Shown piece after piece: positions 8,567 to 18,297 of a stretch of 64,000 bases of DNA. Position 1 is the stretch's first letter; each line of letters starts with the position of its first letter. Source of the DNA: Ypsolopha sequella. Its lineage: Eukaryota; Arthropoda; Insecta; Lepidoptera; Ypsolophidae. The notes beneath the pieces were generated by a model. That model was not told the DNA's origin. It made no database searches and worked only from the letters and a program-made list of their open reading frames with translations. The translations under genes were made by a program, and so were the position numbers. The stretch spans positions 310,001 through 374,000 of the forward strand of contig CAKOHE010000044.1 in assembly GCA_934047225.1 (NCBI GenBank), read 5' to 3'.

Positions 8567-11500
8567 AGATATATCTCGTATATCGCCGGGTTAAAGGTAA
8601 AACCAACTAACTCGTGATTTTTGTGAAAATGACTTAAAAATGCCATTATGCTTAGAAATTTTTCCTCTTTCTAATGGTAAAACAGACTAAACAATCTGAT
8701 GGCTAGTTTCGTAGATAGTGAGACCTAAAACCATGTAAACTGCAGACTTTGCTCAAAACTTCAGAGGAAGAATCGAATATTTTTAGTTAATACGCAAATT
8801 ATACTAAAGTTCAGAACCAAAAACAATGTATCGAGAGATAATACGTTTTACGAGTAACATTAATTGTCCTTGTGTCATAAAAAATAAAGAAGTAAAATAT
8901 ATTATTCGTAAATAAGTGTTATTTGCATTAAAAATTGCGAGATAGTAAGAAAAAATATAAGAGTCATGGGATCTATAAGGGGATAGTTGGTTTTAGCAGC
9001 AGTTAAAATGCTTAAACATATTAATTTTATCCTGAAGTAATAACGACTAATCCATGAAAGTTTATTTTACCACTTATTTTTTGTCATATTCAAATAAAAT
9101 CTTTACAGATAAAACCAACTATCCATGCATTGTTTGTATTAGCGATGGATATGGTTCATTTTATAGGTACCTCCCCAGGAAGGCAGACAGTATGTCATAG
9201 GGCTAGTGCAGTGTAGATTTTGGTCAATAGAAGTGAGTCTGCAGTATGACGAAGATTTTTAAAAACCCACATAAGTTTTCTTACTCGGGTAGTTACTGCT
9301 GTAATTTGTTGGGTCCATTTTAGGTTTTGGTTTGGTTTGTTAAGAACTAAACAATTGCAACCTAGAGATTTTGATGATGAGCATGTGTGAGCTTTAAGAA
9401 GTAGGCTCTTATCCGGTTGACTGGAGTTTGTGATAGAATAGGAAATATAGTTTGTCTTAGTAATGTTCAAGGTAAGTAAATTTAATTTTAACCATTTCAT
9501 AACTTTGTTTAGACCAGTTTCCGCTGTCAAGTATACATCTGACCAGGAACTACCGTAGAACAACAAAGCAGTGCCATCAGCGTAGGAAAACACTTGACCG
9601 CCTTTAAGTTGCATTTCACAAAGGTCATTAATATAAATAAGAAACAGGGTAGGTCCAAGGACACTACCCTGAGGAACTCCATAAGTGGAAGTAGATATTT
9701 TATCACTGTAAATATTGTCTGTTAATTTGACCTGTTGAGTTCTATCATTTAAATAGTCCGAAAGTAAATCTAAGAAGGGACCTCGAATACCGTTTTTTTT
9801 CGAGTTTTCTAAGAAGTATTGTGAGTGAGACTGTATCAAAGGCCTTTTTTAGGTCCAAAAAGATACTAATACATTTTTGACCTTGGTCCAATTTCTCGAC
9901 AGTAAGTTTGGTTAGATTGATAACCGCATCTTCTGTGGTTTTTCCTTCCCTAAATCCAAACTGTGCTTGCTGGTGAGAGTATATCGGAATACTTTAAGAA
10001 GCTTACTAGTCGCTTGTTTACCACTTTTTCTAAGGTTTTTGTGATGATAGTGAGCACTGCTATCGGTCTTTAGTTTGACACTTCATGTTTATTTCCGTTT
10101 TTATAAATAGGGTGAATGATCGATCTTTTCAAAAGTTTAGGAAATTTCCCTTGTTTAAAACTTATGTTACATAGGTGACAGAAAATGGGGATAAAGATCT
10201 TTTTTGCCATTTTAATAAATTTAGTAGGTATGTTATCCCAACCAGCACCTGAATGTGTTTTAAGATTATTAATTATATCCTGAATTTCCAAGAAGTCAGT
10301 GTCAAAAACACATATAGACAAAGTTTTTGATGGGAGTGAAGCAATGTATTCATCAGTATCACTAGAATCTGTATTTTTTGTTATAACCTCCGCGAGGGAT
10401 CTTCCAACGTCACCAAAGTATTTATTTATAGTATTAGCCGAATTTACATGTGTTGTACCTATATTAAGTAATTCTGTGTTTGTTGATTTGGTTTTGTTAA
10501 GGTTACAAAAAGATTTTATCGTTTTCCATAGGGTTCTTGAGTCATCTTTCGAATTTTTTAGTAATTCACGTTCGTGATTTCTTTTAAGTTTTTTTATTAC
10601 AACAGCAATAGCAACAGCAATAAATGCGATATCTACGGTATGTTATTTTCAAAATTTCATTTGTCGTCTTGCCGTAATTTTAATTGTAAGTAAATTGTTT
10701 CTATAATAATACATCTGAGAATGCCAGGAGTAATCCATGGCTTATTGGTTCTTTTACTTTTTGGGATGCTTTTAGTCTTTGTATTTGCTGTGAGGGCTTT
10801 CGTGATTGAATTAATTAATGTTTCAGTTATCACATTTGGTTCTTCAACCATTAAAAAATCAGATTGGTTTTCTTTTTCGAGTGTACTTAACGCTGAGCCA
10901 TAGTCCGTTATTTGTTTTGACTTTACTGAGTGATACTGTTTGCGCTTTGAGTGTAGCGTTAGTAAGGTCATTGCGTGATCGGTGACAGTTGTGTTGAGGA
11001 CAGCAATGAATGCAGAGTAAAAGTTTGGTTCAATATTTAACATGAAATGGTCTAGGCAACTATTTATTCTTGTATCTAATCTGTGTCCGGGTAGGATTCC
11101 ATGTTCTGCTAACATTACAAGATAATTGCTGCACTAGTTGCTGTCATGACCCTCTAAAACCAGCGATTATTATGTTTTTATTAAATTTACCGGAAGACAG
11201 ATAGGTGTGAAGAGAGTTTATGAATTTATCTGTATTATGATTTGATGGAGATCTGTATATGGCAATAATTGTAAGGCCAGGTACGCTAATACTAGGTACT
11301 AAACCTGAAGCATCGCTTACATAAATTTTTTCGATATTGTGTGTAATACTAATTTTTATATATACAAGTATACCGTCATTTTTGTATCATAAATCTCTAA
11401 GCTATATAATATTATAATAATTATTTTAGTTCTTAATTTATAAAGAGTGATAATATAAGTTAGTCACGCCTTATTTTTAAGATTTTGTATTTGACCTTCA

Positions 11501-12738
11501 TTTTTCAACAGAATAATCGGCGAATCTTCAGATTTTCTTACGTAGATTTTTCCATAAGAGGTCCAGCAAAGTTTGTATTCTTGCGTTTTGACCAGATGTC
11601 TAGCTAAAAAGAAATAATCGTGAAGCTCTAGTTGTTAGATATTCTGAGACAAAGATTGGGCTGTCTGCATTGGTTTTGATTCCAATATATTTGAAACTTA
11701 GTTTATTGGATTTGTTTTGAATGTTGAATGTCTTGATGCGCTTCAGTAGCAAGTTTTTGGTGATAGTTGATGACAGTTCTACAATGATAGGTCTAGAGGT
11801 CCCTTTGTCTCCCCCAGCCCTAAAAATGTCTTTGAAATCACTGTTTGAAGGAGGTAGTTTTATTGTACCAGACAACTTGATTACATGGTTCAACAAGTCT
11901 TCTTGGGTTTCATGCGGTTTGTTTAGTTTGTTTGTTAGTAAGTCCCTACTTATTGTTTTGATTAGGTGCTTTAATAGTTACAAATTAGAAATTATTAATT
12001 TGATAGCTATTCTATTATGATTTATGACATAATTATTATAACTTTGTATTAAATATTACGGATATTCCTTAATTTTGATGGCTATACATTACATTTTATC
12101 GTATAACTTTCACTTAAGACTCAGAGACTTTTGAGACTGTTTTATTTTTAATTTTGTATTTTCTGATAGTATTAAGTTAAATGAAAATATAGGTACTTGT
12201 ACCGTATACATTAAATCGTATTATTATATCTGAAAAATCATAAAAAGTATTGTTTTAGGATCAAGTTTAATGAATGTAAAAAGTTAGTTTATTTTTTTTT
12301 TCATAAGTTGGGAGGTAAAAGCAACTATCTGAAATGTTTTTTTTTTTTCTCATAATCTAGCAGACCTAGAATTACCATTCTATATCAGATGCTATAAAAC
12401 ATTTGAACGGGGCAAGCTTAGTAATTATAAAACCATTATTGACCTATATTTTCCAAGTTATTGACTTTTCATCATATGCAGGTAAAACCAACTAAATAGG
12501 GGGATCTGTCAGAAACAGATCGTTTTTTTGTCAAATAATATAAGCCTATCTTAAAAATCTTTACACAATTTAGATCATTATGAAATTTTCTTTAATTTGT
12601 TTATTACACATGAAGCATTATGTTTCATTTAGTACAATCTTATGATCCACAAACTTTCGAAACGCCATAACTCAAAACAACAAATCAGTGGGTTAGTTGG
12701 TTTTACCTTTAACCCGGCGATATATACGATATAAGATA
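8567..12738. mobile_element. TIR DNA transposon, about 4.2 kb, with internal LINE
   Basis: Inverted termini of about 45 bp lie at 8567-8612 and 12692-12738, centred on CGCCGGGTTAAAGGTAAAACC. Copies of (G/C)GTAAAACCAACTA recur in both subterminal zones and both orientations: 8596, 8984 (inverted), 9109, 12311 (diverged), 12481 and 12692 (inverted). Repeated subterminal motifs are typical transposase-binding sites. TTAA lies within the termini. No transposase ORF remains. The middle (about 9135-12020) is a decayed LINE. The superfamily is uncertain, perhaps a TTAA-using one. Confidence 0.65.
9135..12020 (-). pseudogene. Decayed non-LTR retrotransposon (LINE)
   Basis: The order on the minus strand is that of a two-ORF LINE. 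At 11896-11520 is an L1-type ORF1 C-terminal domain (SRPIIVELSSTITKNLLLKR, SEYLTTRASRLFLFS, then GKIYVRKSEDSPIILL). At 11115-10657 is the endonuclease-to-RT region (LDTRINSCLDHFML). Between 10321 and 9195 is reverse transcriptase (HSGAGWDNIPTKFIKMAK, AQFGFREGKTTEDAV, FLDLKKAFDTVS, GVPQGSVLGPTLFLIYINDL). The catalytic box reads YADGTAL where FADDTAL is expected, so the active site is lost. Several stops and frameshifts are present (for example 9840-10070). It resembles Jockey/CR1-group elements; the clade is not certain. Confidence 0.8.
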
Positions 12739-12807
12739 TCGAGATATCTAGATCTTGTACAGGTAGATGATATTTGAGAATTATGAAAAAAAACTTTTAG
12801 CACTCAC

Positions 12808-12880
12808 CTGTTTTCAATTTAGCACATTCACAAAACCCGAATTCACGATTCGTAAATATTATCCAAACAGTTAAAATTGA
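12808..12880 (-). other. Root: Probable non-coding first exon of rootletin
   Basis: A strong donor, AAAACAG|GTGAGTG, lies at 12808/12807 on the minus strand. The sequence upstream of it has no long ORF, only a two-codon ATG TGC TAA. Two X-boxes lie immediately upstream. I infer a 5' untranslated exon of rootletin transcribed leftwards. The right boundary (transcription start) is a guess. It could instead belong to an unannotated non-coding RNA. Confidence 0.5.
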
Positions 12881-12886
12881 CGATAC

Positions 12887-12899
12887 GTTTCCTAGCAAC
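12887..12899 (-). promoter_or_regulatory. RFX X-box 1
   Basis: Minus strand GTTGCTAGGAAAC; plus strand GTTTCCTAGCAAC fits RYYNYY-N-RRNRAC exactly. X-boxes are bound by RFX factors (DAF-19 in nematodes, Rfx in flies) and mark promoters of ciliary genes. Its place just upstream of the candidate rootletin first exon supports that role. Confidence 0.65.
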
Positions 12900-12911
12900 G
12901 CAATCACAAGC

Positions 12912-12925
12912 GTTATCATGACAAC
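12912..12925 (-). promoter_or_regulatory. RFX X-box 2
   Basis: GTTATCATGACAAC fits RYYNYY-NN-RRNRAC exactly and is nearly palindromic. It lies 12 bp from X-box 1. Two consensus X-boxes side by side are unlikely by chance in this AT-rich DNA. Confidence 0.6.
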
Positions 12926-14150
12926 AAAAAACTAGGTATTCATGTTTATTTAAAATAAATACTTTCTAATTATTACACATTAAAACTATTTATCACGTAT
13001 TTTTCCACGTAAGTACTTTTGTTTATAACGCCTACATAAGAATTAAAAGCAATGTTTTACCGTTTACCCGAGTTTGCAAAATTGAATTTAAAAGAAATTA
13101 ATAGCAAAATAAACATCTTTTATTTCACACTTTGTGATATCACCTTGAGAACAATTTTAATGGTGAAAAGACGTAAGTTACACCAAAGAACAATACCATT
13201 TCCATAGGTATGTAATAAGTATATAAAAGTATCATATTAACTGTGGTAAAACTGTGTCTGCACTCTTTCTTTCACCAGACTGTAGATACTGTAGAGCTAA
13301 CTGTTTAAAAATGCAGTAAAAATATTTTTATGTTGAGGGGTGCAGGTGTATTTACGCTTGGCCGCTCACCCTAATAAACTAAGGTCCGACGTTTAGATAA
13401 CGTAACGATATCAGCATTATTGATTTTATGATTCACCGCTGCTTTAGATAGGTATTTATTAATGAACCAAGTTTCATGAAAATTATGAAAGTTTTGCCTA
13501 TTGTGTGAAAATTTCAACTGGCTACCTACCTATAACGGCTGAAGCTGTAGACGACTGTGACAGACGGACGGACAGACAGATAGCGGAGGCTTAGTAATAA
13601 GGTTCCATTTGGCACCCTTCGGGTACGGAATCCTAATAAACCAATAAAACTATGGCGACGTTCCCATATTTATTTTTAAAGAGGCATGGTAAGGCTTACA
13701 TCACCCGCGATACGGAGTATCTAATAGTTTATATTCTTTGCCTGCGGGCTGGCTGAGTGGACCACTTGCAAAACTATTGTATTTTTGTTGGGGACATCCC
13801 GGATTCTCAGCCCGGAGTCAAATCTATGAAAATGTAAAATCGACCCACTGGCCTTTTCGTTCGCATTTTTATGTGTACGAACGAAACCCTCACAACCTGA
13901 GTCGAAATTGCACTCGCCCATTTTTTTAATATTTCTAAAAGATAAGTCTCGAATGTTCAACTTATGAATTAAATTTAATCATTGTTATTAACGGAGATAA
14001 GAAAATGCATTCGCTGTTGTTTTCGTACGAAATGTAATAATATGTCCATCGTTTATCAACCGTTGCGCTAGATACCGATTTATTTATGTCCGACCGCCTA
14101 CTGCACTACCTACTGCCTACTGAGACATTGAGGATTTAAGGACGATACAG
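12926..14150. other. Gene-free stretch
   Basis: AT-rich intergenic DNA upstream of rootletin. At 13545-13640 it holds a dispersed repeat (GACGGACGGACAGACAG ... CGGGTACGGAATCCTAA), the reverse form of which is seen at 28310-28420. At 13738-13930 is a moderately GC-rich stretch with open frames on both strands that match nothing I recognise. Confidence 0.6.
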
Positions 14151-14880
14151 ATGAAATTCGATATTTTATTCTACGGAAACCTTAAAGTGTTGACACGCTT
14201 GGACTTCAGTAATGCTTTCAACACCGTTGACTTTGATGTTCTATCGGGATTATTTTGGGTTGATTGGTTTCAAGATGGCGTCCTATCTCCTCACCTCTTC
14301 GCTTTATTTCTCAATAATATCTCTCAACTTCTTTTATCTTTATGCTGATGATCTCCAAATCTTTAACCAAGCCAAACTCAATGATCTTCAATGTCCAATT
14401 GCAGAGACGAATAGAGATTTGACACAAATATCTGAGTGGAGTAGACAACATGGACTTAAAGTGAATCCAATTAAAACACAAGTATCATTGTTGGTAGCCC
14501 TTACCAGAGAATCTTACTATTTCTCTAGAATTGATTGGCATTTACTACCGCAAATCAGATTTGACGGTACTCAAGTTTCCTATAGTAGTAAGGTGAAAAA
14601 GCTTGGAATCGTTATTGATAGGTGTCTTTCTTGGGGTCCACAACTTGATAAGGTTAGCCGGTAAATTTTTGCCTCCGCATTCCATTAAAAAAGACTTCGA
14701 AACTTCCTGCCAATTTGTAATTGTAACCAAGGTTGCGCTTGAACAATCTCTCCTACTACCTATTTCAGATTATGCTGACTGTTGTTATTTTGATCTTACT
14801 GAGAAAAAACTTAAGGTGATATTCGAAAAAAATACGGGTGTTTCTTTTCTGTGTATTAATGTATTTCATGAAATATTTGA
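14151..14880 (+). pseudogene. LINE reverse-transcriptase fragment
   Basis: Motifs run in RT order: LTRLDFSNAFNTVDFDVLSG (box A), then a deletion to WFQDGVLSPHLFALFLNNIS (box B, with QGGVLSP degraded), YADDLQIFNQ (box C, catalytic DD kept), EWSRQHGLKVNPIKTQ, and KKLGIVIDRCLSWGPQLDKV. A frameshift follows, and the thumb continues in another frame (KVALEQSLLLPISDYADC). It is truncated at both ends. It is the same family as the LINE at 54256-55439. Confidence 0.8.
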
Positions 14881-15479
14881 CTTTATAATCTAGGGTTTTG
14901 AAATTGAAAAACACGTTTGGATAAATTTTCCTCGATAGAAATAATTGTTGAAATGAGGTCATCAAACATACTTTTTCTCCTCGTTTAACGAATAGGAACC
15001 ATATACAGATCTCAAACATATTTTATTAGGGTTGTTTTAACAATATTTTGAGATTTGTTATTTGAATTATTGCTAGCTATTTTAGTTTTTTTAATAAAAA
15101 TATAAAACCAACTTTATTCCCTTTTGCCCTGAATCCGCCCCTCTCGCAATGCGCGATTTTTCGCTTAGAGTGACAGTGATAATAATAAAATTCGCATAGC
15201 TCCTTAAATTGTCCATCCTTGAAATTTGTATTGAAAATAAGTGACCAATAATGTCTAAATTACCCCGTCTAAATATTTTGGAATATTTGAATAATTTCAT
15301 CTAGAAGCCGAGTTATTAAATAAAAACGCAGTTTTTCGTGAATTCGTTCTTAGTGTTTCTTATTGGTCGTAACAGCCACGGCTCAGAGCGCGCTATTTTG
15401 AACTAAAAGGAAACTTCATAGAGTTCAGTTCTGATTGATGCAAAATGAGGTGCTTAACCTTTAATGAACCCTTAATTAG
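14881..15479. other. Gene-free stretch
   Basis: AT-rich sequence. AAAACCAACTTTATTCCC at about 15103 echoes the subterminal motif of the 8.6-12.7 kb transposon, but only once. Nothing else supportable. Confidence 0.5.
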
Positions 15480-15770
15480 CAGCGGTAGCTTAGGGGTAGG
15501 GGTAGAACGCTGGCCTCACTATCTTTTTGAGATTTTCGGAATTTATGTGCATAGCATTTTGTACTTACTTACCATTTGCTGAACGGTGAAGGAAAACATC
15601 GTAAGGAAACCTGCATGCCCTAAAAAGCGTGTATTTGTACCTAAAGTACGGTGATAGAGCTCACCACCCATCACATTGGGACGTAATAATCGTCGGTGAA
15701 ACGCTGGTGTACCGAGTGTGGACTGTAACTAACACCCCCTCGGGGATTCATGTCGTGATGTATGTATACA
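15480..15770 (+). mobile_element. tRNA-derived SINE
   Basis: It opens with a tRNA-like A box (TAGCTTAGGGGTAGGGGTAG), followed by the body seen in many lepidopteran SINEs: GCTGAACGGTGAAGGAAAAC, ATCGTAAGGAAACCTGCATG, and CCGAGTGTGGACTGTAAC. It ends GGGGATTCATGTCGTG. A related partial copy lies at 16195-16310 and a reversed, more diverged one at 42345-42645. RNA polymerase III transcribed; no protein. Confidence 0.8.
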
Positions 15771-16194
15771 TTGGTAGATCTTCCTGGAAGTAATAGGATA
15801 CATTTTAAAACAGTTTATTCTTATTTAGGATAACTATTTTCAACTTTATGTTGAATTTTAAAAGATGTCTAATAAATTTAAATGATTTTAGACGTCATAA
15901 TTTATATTCTATTATATTATATTACAACTTATTGAACTGTGCCAGCAGATTGGCGCCAAACAGACTGCCGCCGCGCCCTTAAAGTTTCTTGTGTATTTTT
16001 TGTCGACTTGTAATTTTGTTGTATTGTTTCAGGTCATATTTCGCAAATGTATTAACAAAAATGTCGGTTGATACACTTGCGTAAATAAAATGAAAATTTT
16101 TGGTCCCGATTGTTTCTTCTCGACAGCGTCTTGTCAAAAAAAAAACAGGCGTGGCTTTAAATATCGACCATTTTTCGCACTAGCTTCAGAATGT

Positions 16195-16310
16195 TACTAT
16201 TATTTCGGTGAAACGCGGGTGTACCGAGTGTGGATTGTAACTTGCACTTCACAGTTCACACTCGGAACACCTCTGGCACTCCCTCGGGGATTCATGTCGT
16301 GAGGATATAT
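16195..16310 (+). mobile_element. Partial SINE (3' part)
   Basis: CGGTGAAACGCGGGTGTACC and CCCTCGGGGATTCATGTCGT repeat the tail of the SINE at 15480-15770, with a 40-bp internal duplication-like insert (CACTTCACAGTTCACACTCGG). Confidence 0.7.
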
Positions 16311-16492
16311 TTATATGTATATTCCTTACATCAAAATAAATGGTGACCTCTATTATCTCTAGAACCTGATTTTGAGCCAAATCGGAGCAACTATATATTT
16401 TGGTCGCCATGTTGACAATTAAAAAAATCGTCCGTACATCACATCACATCACAAATCATAATATTAACAATGGATTGACGCAAGCGTTCTGT

Positions 16493-16820
16493 TGTAAGAT
16501 ATTGGAAGCAGAAAACTTGTTTTTAAAAAACAATTATATTTTTATTTAGATTATTACAAGAGTTCTCACTGTGGAGACTGGAATTAGAATGAATATAATA
16601 ATAGGGAGTTTGGGTTTTATACCCTTACTCTTATCGCTTATGACTAACAGAATGTTCTGACTAACTTAACTAACTTAGTGACTAAGAGATTACAATTTGA
16701 GAAAGTAGAAGATAGTAAATGTTATCTTCGACGGAAGTTGTTATCGTCAGTTTAAGGTCTAATATTAATGACTAATGCTAATAGAGGTATGTTATGACTA
16801 GTTGTGTAGGGTACGTAACA
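16493..16820 (-). repeat. 3' LTR of the errantivirus-like element
   Basis: 328 bp, beginning TGTTACGTACCC and ending CCAATATCTTACA on the element's strand (TG...CA). A TATAAAA box lies at about 16615-16621 and an AATAAA signal at about 16541-16546. It appears identical to 23927-24254. Confidence 0.93.
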
Positions 16821-16833
16821 CCTCCCCTCTTAG
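16821..16833 (-). promoter_or_regulatory. Polypurine tract
   Basis: AAGAGGGGAGG on the element's strand lies directly before the 3' LTR. It is the RNase H-resistant primer for plus-strand DNA synthesis, and it overlaps the env stop region. Confidence 0.85.
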
Positions 16834-18240
16834 AACAAAGTTGGGGCGTGTTTGCCGGAACTTTGAGGACTTTTCTTGATTGTAACTTCGTCTTCATCTT
16901 CAGAAATGCATGACGTGTCCGTCATGTTTAAGGTCGTCATCGGGACGGCTATGTGTTGTTTGCGAGTGGATCTGTCAAAACAGTTGTTAAATATTTGTAT
17001 ACATCCATTTTGATGGTTATGTCCTTTGAAGTAGTTAAAGAAGCTTGAAGGGCAGCATTTGTATATGCAGAATATTAGCATAATAATTCCCAGGAATATG
17101 CTAAGTACTGAAAATTTTGAGCTATGTTTGCTTAGAAATGATGCTTCATTTTCTTTCAGTCGTTGAGAATAGGTTTTGATTTCTTCTTTAATTGTGTGCA
17201 ATGAATCTAGTGGAACGTTATTGATCTTCATATGTATCATTTCTGGTGGTTCCAAATCAAGGATTTCTGGAACACAATTATCTTCAATATCTACAGTAAT
17301 TATTGGATGAGTAATGTTGACCGACTTTTCTTCTTCAGCATTCAGAGTAATAAACGTTGTATAAAATTTACATCCAGGATCTAGAGATATGATTCCCGTG
17401 CCAGCTATTTCATTATGGGTGATTTTGTTTCCACATTCTATGGCATATGTGGTTTTGTGGTGTAGTAAAAATATCCATTTGTTATTCTTCAATGGCTGGA
17501 ACGTATTGACTTGAGCGGCGATTGTAGTTACTTCACACATTTCGGGTAATTCTTTGCTGCTTGTCATCAGAATAGCCATTTCACAGGTTGGCCTGGTATT
17601 GTAGTGATATATTGGTTGATCTTTACAGACCCTTGCTTCTGTTGCAAATGTTTTGCAATTTTCCATAGAGCTCATAACAACGTACTGTTGTTGTGAAGAA
17701 CTTGTGGCAAGGTAGGTTTGCTCAGGAAGGATAACGGAATAGAGAGAGGAGTTCGGATGTCTTATAGGGATTGGATAGATACGATATAAGGTGAATTTAT
17801 CGTTTTTAACCAAAGGGAATTCGAGAATATATATTAATTTATTCATGTATATATATGATGTTATTGTTGAGGACTCTAGGATTTGATGGATATTTTGCAT
17901 AGTTACAGGGGCTACTAGATTTCTATTAATTCTGTCTGGGCTAGAAGATAAAAGTTCTTTATATAATCTTACAGTAGAAATGATCGAGGGATGAACTGCA
18001 CCCGATTTAATAAACAAAATGCTTGTAATAATGTCATCGATTTCTTTTTCCAGTGTCATAACGGCTTCGAGGATTTGAATTGATACTGATGAAATTTCTT
18101 CTGATATTGTCAAATTAAATATTATTTTACTAGATGTATTAAAATATGAACTGATTTTTCTTAGATTTTCGTTTATTACTATTTCATCGTAAGAGATTTT
18201 ATATATAGTTTCATTGAAGTTAGTAACTGTTGAGGATATC
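16830..18240 (-). CDS. env: Env-like glycoprotein, main exon
   Basis: The frame is open from a splice acceptor (TAAATTTCAG|GATATCC, exon start 18240) to the stop at 16830; there is no suitable ATG at its start. Joined to the leader exon at 23786-23814 it gives a predicted 479-residue protein, close to gypsy Env in length. A single strong transmembrane segment (SVLSIFLGIIMLIFCIYKCC, about 17050-17120) is followed by a short cytoplasmic tail. Several N-x-S/T sites and paired cysteines lie in the ectodomain. I infer an errantivirus Env (baculovirus F-like family) from position and topology. No clear Arg-rich cleavage site followed by a hydrophobic fusion peptide is visible; RINR at about 17915 is the only R-x-x-R I noticed. 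Confidence 0.75.
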
Positions 18241-18297
18241 CTGAAATTTAATAAGATTTAACTTTCTAAAATACTTTAATACTACATGATTGAGTTT

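Noticed and set aside
13738..13960. Possible exon with open frames on both strands
   Set aside because: No recognised protein, no convincing splice sites; probably a repeat.
17905..17925. RINR as a furin-type Env cleavage site
   Set aside because: It fits only the minimal R-x-x-R and is not followed by a hydrophobic fusion-peptide-like stretch.
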